Part shown: positions 14,367 to 21,198 of the stretch, in pieces | Numbering within the stretch: position 1 is the first letter of the stretch | Layout of the letters: the number at the start of each line of letters is the position of its first letter | From: a virus | Reading direction: 5' to 3' (one strand) | Virus record (IMG/VR): IMGVR_UViG_3300036817_000033 | Coordinates: 1-30,367 of that record | DNA length: 30,367 bases | The notes under the pieces: model-generated | Databases searched by the model: none | The model's input: the letters and a program-made list of their open reading frames with translations, nothing else | Told to the model about the DNA's origin: nothing | Program-made: the position numbers and the translations under genes

Positions 14367-15100
14367 TATGGACCTGGTATATAATCAATGTACGGCGTTG
14401 ACCCTTGCGCGTAGGTCGGCTGATTCATCGTCCCTTGGCCGAGCGCATAGACGTCGCGCTTGTTCGCCCCCATGCGGCCGATCAGACGACGGATATAGGC
14501 TTGCGCCTTGTTGCCCTTGAGCGACGCCGTCTCGCTCTTCTGCGCGCCAAGCAATTCGGCCGCAGCCGTCAAGACGATCGCCGTCGAGTCGATCATGCAG
14601 GTGTCGGTGTCAACCAGGAGCGGATTGAGCGGAGCCTGACCGATCCATCGCAGGTGGGTAGCTTGATTGGGTATCGGCCACAGTTGCGCCTGACCGGCAT
14701 ATTGAGTGAGCCCGCTGGTCGGATCGACCGTCACCACATTACGCCACCGCTTCGGCGGATTGCTGCTTAGGGTTTCGTTGATCCAGTCCTCGAACCCGTA
14801 GCGCAACCGGAACCATGATTGCATCGCGCTCGGATTATAGTTGTACCAAAGCGACAGCACGTTCTCGAACGGCATCGTCGGGTCGTAGCTCAGGAACTGA
14901 GTGTTGGCGGCGACGTTCGGCAAGTCGATGCGATATTGCAGGTGCGGCCATTCGTACTGGTTCCACAGCTCGCGCTGGGTCCGCGCCAGAATGGCGTTCT
15001 GCATGTCGACGCTACTGAGCCCGTGCGCGGGCAAGAGGCTCGAATAAATCTCGGCGCGCAGCTCGTAGCGCAGTTCGCTAAGCTGAACGCCGAGCGGCAT
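14366..15100 (-). CDS. Tail tubular protein A / head-tail adaptor (gp11-like)
   Basis: A 244-residue protein. The N-terminal pattern (LSELRYELRAEIYSS, then TQRELWNQYEWPHLQYRIDLP) is typical of gp11-like adaptors, which begin with a helical segment and a W-x-x-Y-x-W-P-x-L motif. The C-terminal helical part (TAIVLTAAAELLGAQKSETA, KAQAYIRRLIGRMG) is also conserved in this group. In T7 twelve copies join the portal to the nozzle. GAGG is 9 nt before the ATG. The order capsid, small protein, gp11, gp12 matches T7 apart from the two inserted HNH genes. Confidence 0.78.
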   Translation of the reverse strand: MPLGVQLSELRYELRAEIYSSLLPAHGLSSVDMQNAILARTQRELWNQYEWPHLQYRIDLPNVAANTQFLSYDPTMPFENVLSLWYNYNPSAMQSWFRLRYGFEDWINETLSSNPPKRWRNVVTVDPTSGLTQYAGQAQLWPIPNQATHLRWIGQAPLNPLLVDTDTCMIDSTAIVLTAAAELLGAQKSETASLKGNKAQAYIRRLIGRMGANKRDVYALGQGTMNQPTYAQGSTPYIDYIPGP

Positions 15101-15104
15101 GGGC

Positions 15105-15521
15105 CTAAACCTCTTCGCGTTGCTGCTTGCCGCGCCTGGGCGGCATGGTCAGCGCGACTTCGTTCTCTTCCGCTTCGCCAGCCAGGCGCTCGCGCGTCTC
15201 GCGCGTCGGCGGCTCGACCTTCGCCGGGCGCATACGGCCCGCCTCGACCTTGTCGCCGGGAAAGTCGAGTTCCATCATCGGCCGCGCGCCAGGGAACAGT
15301 TCGTTGATCGGCGTCGCGCCATAGATCCCGAGCAGTCGGCGCTTTTCACTCTGCGCGCTCGAAACCTCCGAACGCACGAACTCGCAATCGTAGACGGCAT
15401 CGTCGCCGTGAATGTATTGCAGCACGGTCACTTCGGGCCAGCTGACCGGTCGATCGGGACCGCGATACATGACGTTGGCCACATCGCCGCTCAAGGCGAT
15501 CTTTGCGGTAACATAGTCCAT
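15105..15521 (-). CDS. Conserved podovirus late protein between capsid and adaptor
   Basis: A 138-residue protein with an AGGAGG ribosome site 4 nt before the ATG. The N-terminal half is beta-rich (YVTAKIALSGDVANVMYRG, then PEVTVLQYIHGDDAVYDCEF; in parts); the pattern with VLxYIHGxDAV occurs in small proteins next to the capsid gene of many podoviruses. Residues 58-80 include RRLLGIYGATPINELFPG. The C-terminal 45 residues are charged and probably disordered. Role unknown; position suggests head maturation, such as a decoration or completion factor. Confidence 0.65.
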   Translation of the reverse strand: MDYVTAKIALSGDVANVMYRGPDRPVSWPEVTVLQYIHGDDAVYDCEFVRSEVSSAQSEKRRLLGIYGATPINELFPGARPMMELDFPGDKVEAGRMRPAKVEPPTRETRERLAGEAEENEVALTMPPRRGKQQREEV

Positions 15522-15530
15522 TAGACCTCC

Positions 15531-16070
15531 TCAGATCACCAAGTTGCGCTTATGCTTGTTGGCGTCAGGCGTAAGGTACTGCAAATTCCACGGCACATGC
15601 AGACCGCAAAAATCGTCGCCGCCATTGAGGGGATCGATGTGGTCAACCTCAAGACCCGGCGGACAGTTCGCGTAAATCTCTCGTAACTCCGCGTGAAAAT
15701 AATCTGAAATGCCCTGCCCAACTCGATTGCGCGCCGTATGAAGCCGCTTGGTGAGCCGGTTCGCCAGACGGAGACGCTCACGGTTAGCGCGCTCCCACTG
15801 CAACGCACGCTCCTTGTTTGCCCGGTACCATTCCTTGGCCCGCTGCCGCGCCTTCTCGGCATTCTCGGGCTTGGCGCGATATGCCGCCAACTCACGTTGC
15901 ACGCGCGCCGGATCACGCGCTTTCCGCTGCCGACAGAGTTCTGCGTTGCGCCCAGGATGGGCCTCTCGCCAGGCCGCAACATAAGTTGCCCGACAAGTTC
16001 GACATTGCGCGTAGCCCGTAGCCCGCTGAGCATCAGCAAACTCACCTGAACACTTGGAACATCGAAACAT
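15531..16070 (-). CDS. HNH endonuclease with N-terminal zinc knuckles
   Basis: A 179-residue protein. Residues 4-26 hold two CxxC pairs (C4/C7 and C23/C26), likely a zinc finger for DNA binding. Residues 45-115 are a highly basic/acidic helix with repeated RANRERL-type units. The C-terminus is a standard HNH domain: CPPGLEVDHIDPLNGG (His144), then WNLQYLTPDANKHKRN (Asn162, Asn170, His173). It is one of two free-standing nucleases in the structural block and interrupts the capsid-to-adaptor order. A 11-bp inverted repeat lies just upstream, between it and the capsid stop, which is unusual in an otherwise packed operon and may give it its own expression control. Confidence 0.85.
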   Translation of the reverse strand: MFRCSKCSGEFADAQRATGYAQCRTCRATYVAAWREAHPGRNAELCRQRKARDPARVQRELAAYRAKPENAEKARQRAKEWYRANKERALQWERANRERLRLANRLTKRLHTARNRVGQGISDYFHAELREIYANCPPGLEVDHIDPLNGGDDFCGLHVPWNLQYLTPDANKHKRNLVI

Positions 16071-16079
16071 TCTGGCCTC

Positions 16080-16120
16080 GTGTCGGTTTGGTAGCTAGAT
16101 GTTAGCCAACAAACCGACAC
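16080..16120. promoter_or_regulatory. 11-bp perfect inverted repeat upstream of HNH gene
   Basis: GTGTCGGTTTG (16080-16090) and CAAACCGACAC (16110-16120) are exact inverted arms with a 19-nt loop. The element fills the gap between the capsid stop (16131) and the HNH start (16070). Each arm holds the TCGTGTCG/CGACACAA octamer found in other gaps of this genome. There is no U-run, so an operator, processing site or attenuating stem fits better than an intrinsic terminator. Confidence 0.5.
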
Positions 16121-16130
16121 AAGTCACGCG

Positions 16131-17243
16131 CTAGGCTATATCGATCACGAGAGAAGAATTACGCTGCGTGGCAACCATTTGTCCTGTAGAAGTTATACTC
16201 TTATAAAGGACGAACTGATTGGCGGGGCGCGCCGGGGTGTGATCCTTACGCCATTCCTCGGTCATCTTGGCCAAGAAAATCTTCTTCGGATCGAACCAGT
16301 AGCAACGCTTTTGCAGACCCAGGTCGTCGAGGCTCGGATCGTACTGGAACGGCGTGCCCATGTAGTTCAATTCACCCATGCTGACGTCGCGCGCGGGCGC
16401 AAAGCCGGTCATAGTGTAATTGCCGTTCGCCCGAACCTCCATTTCCATCGCGCCGATGAAGTCCGAACCGCACAGGGCCATGGTGGGTTTCCCACCATAC
16501 CGGATCAGCTGCCGATATTCGGTCTGCAGCACGGTCAGGAGCGCGCCACCATTAGCCGGATCAGAGGTGATAAGGTCGCCACCCCAAGCCCCGAGCGATG
16601 GCGTGCCGCTGACCTTGGCCCCGAACGCCGCGGTGTGGGCGCGATTGCGCCACCAGCTGTTGGCGGTCAGCGACTGATCGAGGCCGCCGATCACGCCGAC
16701 CGATGGGTCGACGCTGATCAGGTACTGCATGCCCGCGAGCGCCTTGGGGTCAGCGGTGCCGTCAGCCCAGAGCAGGCCATTCATGCCGCGCGCATATTGC
16801 TCGCCAAGCTCGAACAGCTTGTCCTGGAACAGGTTGACCAGCACCGTCTCTTCGCGGTCGGTGTGCTCGACCGTCTCCCGACCATCGGTGTCGACGACGC
16901 TGATGCCATCGATCTTCAGCTCGGTGTGGGTGAGCGTCAGACCGATGTGGTGCTCTTTCCAGGGATAGTTGCCGCGCACGATGTTGGCGGGAGTGAAGAA
17001 CCCGACCGTGTCGTTGTGCGTGTACCCCTTGACGACGTCGTTGCCCGAACCATCGCCGAACTTGCCGTGCAGCGCGACCGAGATGTTGCCCTTGCCGCCA
17101 GGGAAGGTCTTAGCGCCCGTCCCCTCGTAATATTTCAGAAGCGGCTTGTCCTGCAGCGTCTGGAAGAACTCTTCCGGCCGCGCCCAATAGTAGTCCAACG
17201 CCGCATTGGCGATGTTGGTAATTTCACCGGCTGTGAAGGCCAT
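16131..17243 (-). CDS. Major capsid protein
   Basis: A 370-residue protein following scaffold and portal, as expected for the coat protein. GGAG lies 8 nt before the ATG. Content is alpha/beta with a typical head-protein opening (EITNIANAALDYYWARPEEFF) and segments such as TVGFFTPANIVRGNYPWKEH, ETVLVNLFQDKLFELGEQYARG and QLIRYGGKPTMALCGSDF, resembling HK97-fold coat proteins of P22-like and T7-like phages: N-arm, E-loop-like beta region, then A-domain. It is the main shell protein, made in the highest amount, assembled on the scaffold. The exact subfamily cannot be set by eye. Confidence 0.85.
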   Translation of the reverse strand: MAFTAGEITNIANAALDYYWARPEEFFQTLQDKPLLKYYEGTGAKTFPGGKGNISVALHGKFGDGSGNDVVKGYTHNDTVGFFTPANIVRGNYPWKEHHIGLTLTHTELKIDGISVVDTDGRETVEHTDREETVLVNLFQDKLFELGEQYARGMNGLLWADGTADPKALAGMQYLISVDPSVGVIGGLDQSLTANSWWRNRAHTAAFGAKVSGTPSLGAWGGDLITSDPANGGALLTVLQTEYRQLIRYGGKPTMALCGSDFIGAMEMEVRANGNYTMTGFAPARDVSMGELNYMGTPFQYDPSLDDLGLQKRCYWFDPKKIFLAKMTEEWRKDHTPARPANQFVLYKSITSTGQMVATQRNSSLVIDIA

Positions 17244-17265
17244 GAGGATCGCTCCGAGCGTTTGG

Positions 17266-18339
17266 TCATCGCGAACGCTCCAAAGCCAGATGCACCGCTT
17301 CCTTCAGCGATGACGGGGCTGGCAGAGCGCCGTTGACGCGGTTGATGCTGCTCGGAACTTGTCTCGTCGGTCGGGGTTGAGGGTTGAAACGCGAGGTGAT
17401 CGCGTTCGCTCGATCGTAAGCCAGTCGCGCAATGTCGACGGCTTCCTGTGGCGAACGCGGCGGCCCGCGCTCCTGAACTACGGCGTGGAGCAAGTCCCTG
17501 ATCAGCGGCTCTTTGCGCGCGTAGTCGGGATCGGCCCTTTTGACCTCTTGTTCCCAGGTGGCGACGGTCTGCGCGACAGACGCTTGAAACTGTTGCCGCG
17601 CTTCCGCTTGATTGCGGGTGGTCACCTCGCCGTTGACGCGATTGAACCGAGTCTCGGCAAGCTGCCGGGCGGTTCGCTCTTGCGCCACGTACTTGGCCGC
17701 ATCCTGGGTCATGTGGCCTTGCCGAACCGCCTGAGCGAGATCGGGTGGCAACGTGATGCCCAGGCTCTCCTGCGCCAGCTGCACATAAGGCATGACGCCC
17801 TGAAGGAAACTCTGAAAGTCTCCCCGCCGCATCGCGGCGGCCAAGTCCAACACCAAGCCGAAATCTTCCTTGGCAATGTCGGATTGCTTGAGGAAGTTCT
17901 GCAGCTGGGTCGTCGTGTCGGCCTGCGACCTGAGCGGCTGCATTTGCCGCTTCAGGTCTTCGTTCTCCGTGAGCAACTGTGCGACGCGCTTTCGAGTGCG
18001 CGGGTGGTAACCATCCATTTCCGCCTGGGTCAGCGGTCCTAAAGCCTCTCCTTGTCCTTGCGCGTTTGGAGCAGGCGACGCTCCTCGACCTGTCTCGCTT
18101 CTCGCGCCGTCTTGGACTGGCTGTCGCTCCTTCTGCGGAGCCGCTTTGCGGACGACGTCAAGAAGCGTCTCACGGGTTTCTGCCGTAGGCGTTTCACCGG
18201 ATGGCGTAGGCGACGAAGTCCTACCGGCGTCGGCATTCGCTGGGGTTGAGGCAGCGGATGGAGGGGCTTCGCCAGACGCCGGTGCGCCTGTCGATGGAGC
18301 CTCAGTTTCAACAGTGGACGGGCTGTCGACCAAGTTCAC
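17266..18339 (-). CDS. Head scaffolding protein
   Basis: 357 residues from GTG 18339. An in-frame TTG at 18333 is spaced better from the AGGA, so the true start may be two codons downstream. Residues 1-100 are Pro/Ser/Thr/Ala-rich and disordered. Residues 115-145 (RKRVAQLLTENEDLKRQMQ) form a coiled coil, with further helices to about 260 (KYVAQERTARQLAETRF), and the C-terminus is basic (LKEAVHLALERSR), as scaffolds use to bind coat protein. It lies between portal and capsid, the standard scaffold slot. Scaffolds guide procapsid assembly and are then removed. The gap upstream is long and contains a plus-strand gene, so its transcript may be separately controlled. Confidence 0.78.
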   Translation of the reverse strand: MNLVDSPSTVETEAPSTGAPASGEAPPSAASTPANADAGRTSSPTPSGETPTAETRETLLDVVRKAAPQKERQPVQDGARSETGRGASPAPNAQGQGEALGPLTQAEMDGYHPRTRKRVAQLLTENEDLKRQMQPLRSQADTTTQLQNFLKQSDIAKEDFGLVLDLAAAMRRGDFQSFLQGVMPYVQLAQESLGITLPPDLAQAVRQGHMTQDAAKYVAQERTARQLAETRFNRVNGEVTTRNQAEARQQFQASVAQTVATWEQEVKRADPDYARKEPLIRDLLHAVVQERGPPRSPQEAVDIARLAYDRANAITSRFNPQPRPTRQVPSSINRVNGALPAPSSLKEAVHLALERSR

Positions 18340-18368
18340 GTCCTATCAAGGTGTTGGGTTGTAAGCCG

Positions 18369-18431
18369 AAAACGCCCAACCGCGCAACATCGCTAACATT
18401 CTTGTGTCGTGGTGTTGGCAAAACGCCAACC
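18369..18431. promoter_or_regulatory. Paired AAAACGCC(C)AACC repeats and hairpin between divergent genes
   Basis: AAAACGCCCAACC (18369-18381) and AAAACGCCAACC (18420-18431) are near-identical direct repeats about 50 nt apart. The second forms the stem GTTGGC-AAAAC-GCCAAC (18414-18430). Between them is a TTGTGTCG octamer (18402-18409). The gap separates the scaffold start from the plus-strand gene at 18471, so the repeats are well placed for a repressor or activator acting on both. Confidence 0.4.
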
Positions 18432-18443
18432 AACACCTACATC
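18415..18443 (+). promoter_or_regulatory. Weak candidate promoter for the plus-strand gene
   Basis: TTGGCA, 17 nt, TACATC. The -35 matches the sigma-70 consensus at five of six places, the -10 at only three. It would place transcription start a few bases before the ribosome site of the gene at 18471. The -35 overlaps a hairpin and repeat, so the match may be coincidence. Confidence 0.25.
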
Positions 18444-18470
18444 ATGGGCTCACTACTGGAGCCTGTTAAA

Positions 18471-18671
18471 ATGAAACGAAGACACCTCGACCTGAGCCAC
18501 TGGACCGACGAGCAACTCCAGAAAGGCTGGGAGGCGGGCTTTGAAAACCGGGTCAAATCCGGCCGCCACAAAGGCTGCATCACCGTCCGCGCCGCCCGCC
18601 TTGGCGACGCCATCATCGCCGAAGCTGGGCGTCGCGGCTTTCGCCTCGCAACCCCCGCCAAGTACCAGTGA
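18471..18671 (+). CDS. Small plus-strand protein with its own terminator (moron)
   Basis: A 66-residue basic protein on the plus strand between portal and scaffold genes, both of which run the other way. GGAG stands 9 nt before the ATG at 18471; an in-frame ATG at 18444 lacks a ribosome site. The sequence reads HLDLSHWTDEQLQKGWEAG, then GCITVRAARLGDAIIAEAGRRG: two helices joined by a loop, compatible with a small DNA- or protein-binding fold. No family is recognised. A perfect terminator follows 10 nt after the stop. An independent gene with its own expression signals inside a late operon is the definition of a moron; such genes often alter host or rival-phage behaviour. Confidence 0.7.
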   Translation: MKRRHLDLSHWTDEQLQKGWEAGFENRVKSGRHKGCITVRAARLGDAIIAEAGRRGFRLATPAKYQ

Positions 18672-18680
18672 AGACTACCC

Positions 18681-18710
18681 AAAACCGGGGCCGAAAGGCC
18701 CCGGTTTTTT
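18681..18710. terminator. Bidirectional Rho-independent terminator
   Basis: AAAACCGGGGCC, loop GAAA, GGCCCCGGTTTT: a perfect 12-bp stem capped by a GNRA tetraloop, followed by two more T on the plus strand. It ends the plus-strand gene at 18471. Read on the minus strand the stem also ends in TTTT, directly after the portal stop codon (18709-18711), so it may also limit read-through from portal into scaffold. Confidence 0.9.
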
Positions 18711-21192
18711 AATGCGTCGGCCCGCTCAGGCGGTGCATGCCTGGCGCTGGCGTGCCCTGCGCCGGGCCTGACGGCTGACCGGGCGTCGGCGGCGGGAACG
18801 AGCCGCCTGGCCGCGGGTTCTGCGGCGCGTTCTGGTCGCCTGCCGGGGCCTGCATCTGCGGCGAGGGAGGCGTCGCCCCCTTGGCTGGCGCAGCCATCTG
18901 CCCGATGCCGGGCGGGCCTGCCCCCATGCCGCCGCCCTTCATCGCGGTGTTGAGCGCCACGATCGACGGCAGCATCGGCTTGAACGCCTGGCTAAGGTCG
19001 AGCTTGTCGTCGAGGCGGCTCAAGAGATCACGAGCCAGGAACTCGGGATCGATGCCAGGAAGCTGCATCACCAGCGGGTAAATCTTCTGCGCGTTGGCAA
19101 TCTCCTGCGCCTGGTTCGGGTTGCCCGACGAACCCGCCTCGACCTCCAGCCAAACCTCTTCGCTGATCTGTTGGCGGGTCAGTTCCGGCCACACCGCGCC
19201 GACGCCGACCACCCGCTTGACCGTGGACTCGCTGACATTGGCGAGTAGGAGCTGCCCGCCGTAGCGCGCCAGATGGGTCAAAAGGTCGTCGAGGTCATCG
19301 ACGTTCGAGTCCATGGTGGTCGTGCGCGACGCCTCGGCGATCTGCGACTGGGTCGCGGTGTCGGAATTGGTCGGCCCCATGTTCGCCTCCTGGAAGCCGA
19401 CGACGCGCAAGGTGTCATCGAAGTAGGGCGAGACGTCATAGAGCGCCGGATTGATCTCGGGGCCGGTGTACGGCTGCAGGAGATCGGTGACCTTCTGGCC
19501 TGGCTGCAGGCCATTGAGTTCGAGGATGGCGTTGTCGGGGTGGTTCTCGAGTTTCGCCATGTCGTCGGCGTCGAGCGCCCCGGCGCTGACCGCTGTCTTC
19601 GGCCTGGCGGCCTTGCGGTGCTCACGCATGCCCTGCCGAGCGCGATTGTAGTCGAGCTGCATGTTGACCATCAACCGCACGTCGCTCGGCGGGTAGATGT
19701 CGTCTTCGTGGTCGATCTCGTTGAAGGTCAGGGTGAACCACGGCCAGAACCGTTCGAGCGGCGTGTCGGGCGCGCCAGGCTCCTGCAGGAAGTCCTTGTA
19801 GCCGTCGCAAACGACGTACACGAGCCCGTCCTTGCGATTGTAGATCTCCCACACGCAGGCGCATTGCTTGTCGTCGCCGGTGCCCTTGCCTTGCCGATCG
19901 GGGGTCATCGCCATCATGCCGTCCGCCCGGGTGGCGACGTTCTGACCGCTGTCGGGCCGCCGGTAGCTGATATAGTTTTTGCCGATGTCCTTTTTATAGA
20001 TTTCTTTGATCTCATTGACGCTCAGGATGTACTCCTCGGCGACCCAGTCCGAGCCGAGAAACCCGCGCAGGTGAAGGCACTTGGTGTCGGGAATGATGGC
20101 AAAGCTCGACGGGTAGTCGAAGGTCAAGCCTTCGCGGGCGATGAATTGGCGCTCGTTCTGCAGATCCTGCACCAGGAGGGTGAGCTGCTCGGCCTCGGCC
20201 GACGTCGGGTCGTCCTCGCCATCGGCGATGTCGGCGGCCAGGCGCTCCAGGGTGCCGAGCCGCTCGGAGATGTCGCTGAGCTTGGCGACCACATCCGGCC
20301 GATCGGCCATGGCGCGCTCAAACCCGAGCTTGACGTAGGCGACCCCGACGGTCAGCGCCCGGCGCACCGTCATCTTCATCAACTGCTTGAACGGGTGCAA
20401 CTGTTGGCTGATCTCGTAGGCATAGAGCAGCTGCAGGGTGTGAGCGATCTTGTCCAGCATCGCCTCTTGCTGCTTGACCTGGGCGGCGTCCTGCATGATC
20501 GCCATGCCCTGTTGGATCGCAGGGGCAGCGGCTCCGAACGCTCCCAATGCCGCTCCTGCGGCTCCAGGAGGCGCGCCAGGGCCTCCAGGAGGCCCAGGAG
20601 GCGTTCCGGCCCCATTGGGGCCTGGCGGGGCTCCTGGAGCCCCTGGAGGCCCGCCTGGGGGCATTCCCGGCGGTGGGCCGCCCGGCGGCGCGCCCGGCAT
20701 CGGCGGCCCGCCAGCCATGCCGACGCCAGGACCGCCAGCCGCCAGACCCGCCATCGCCTGTTGAGCCGCCTGCATCAGCGACTGCAGTTGGCCCTCGGTG
20801 CCGTCCCAGATGGTGTTGAGGATCATCTCGCGGCGCTTGGCGACCGCCTTCGGGTTGCGGGCGTAGAGGAACGCCACCCGTTGCGCGACCTCGCGCAGAG
20901 TGATGTTGGCCACATAACGCTTGTCCTTGATGTTCTTCGACCACTGCCGCCCGGCGCAGAAGTCTTGGTCCTCGCGCATGCGCTCGAATGCGGGCTTCCA
21001 GTGTTTCTTGGCGTGCTTGACCTCCTCGGTCCAGGCGTTGACCAGAGCCTTGCGTTGCTGCGGCGGGTCAGGCGGATCGCGGTCGATCATCTTCGACTGC
21101 GCCATGCCGGTCTGCAGCACGTCCTGGCCCGACACCCCCTGCGCGGGGCCGAACACCTGTTCGAGCATGGCGTCGTTAGGGTTCTGCGGCAT
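18709..21192 (-). CDS. Portal (head-tail connector) protein with collagen-like insertion
   Basis: An 827-residue protein between terminase and scaffold, the portal position. The N-terminal part (KALVNAWTEEVKHAKKHWKPA, DQDFCAGRQWSKNIKDKRYVANIT; in parts) and the core (NEIDHEDDIYPPSDVRLMVNMQ, QLDYNRARQGMREHRKAARP) match large podovirus portals, where a conserved IYPPSDVR segment precedes the stem helices. Residues 152-211 are a Gly/Pro run with many G-x-P steps (PGGPPGAPGAPPGPNG), not expected in portals. The last 80 residues are Pro/Gln/Gly-rich. It forms the ring through which DNA is packed and ejected and which nucleates procapsid assembly. Third-position bias continues through the insertion, so it appears to be translated. 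Confidence 0.85.
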   Translation of the reverse strand: MPQNPNDAMLEQVFGPAQGVSGQDVLQTGMAQSKMIDRDPPDPPQQRKALVNAWTEEVKHAKKHWKPAFERMREDQDFCAGRQWSKNIKDKRYVANITLREVAQRVAFLYARNPKAVAKRREMILNTIWDGTEGQLQSLMQAAQQAMAGLAAGGPGVGMAGGPPMPGAPPGGPPPGMPPGGPPGAPGAPPGPNGAGTPPGPPGGPGAPPGAAGAALGAFGAAAPAIQQGMAIMQDAAQVKQQEAMLDKIAHTLQLLYAYEISQQLHPFKQLMKMTVRRALTVGVAYVKLGFERAMADRPDVVAKLSDISERLGTLERLAADIADGEDDPTSAEAEQLTLLVQDLQNERQFIAREGLTFDYPSSFAIIPDTKCLHLRGFLGSDWVAEEYILSVNEIKEIYKKDIGKNYISYRRPDSGQNVATRADGMMAMTPDRQGKGTGDDKQCACVWEIYNRKDGLVYVVCDGYKDFLQEPGAPDTPLERFWPWFTLTFNEIDHEDDIYPPSDVRLMVNMQLDYNRARQGMREHRKAARPKTAVSAGALDADDMAKLENHPDNAILELNGLQPGQKVTDLLQPYTGPEINPALYDVSPYFDDTLRVVGFQEANMGPTNSDTATQSQIAEASRTTTMDSNVDDLDDLLTHLARYGGQLLLANVSESTVKRVVGVGAVWPELTRQQISEEVWLEVEAGSSGNPNQAQEIANAQKIYPLVMQLPGIDPEFLARDLLSRLDDKLDLSQAFKPMLPSIVALNTAMKGGGMGAGPPGIGQMAAPAKGATPPSPQMQAPAGDQNAPQNPRPGGSFPPPTPGQPSGPAQGTPAPGMHRLSGPTH
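20560..20739. repeat. Collagen-like Gly-Pro coding repeat within portal
   Basis: About 60 codons encode Gly/Pro-rich triplets; the plus strand shows repeated CCAGGAGG/CTGGAGGCC units. The repeat lies between residue 151 and 212 of the portal protein, inside the N-terminal region before the stem. Confidence 0.8.
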
Positions 21193-21198
21193 CGTCGT

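Noticed and set aside
16179-17336. Plus-strand ORF of 385 codons antisense to capsid
   Set aside because: Lies across capsid and the scaffold end; no ribosome site or family resemblance.
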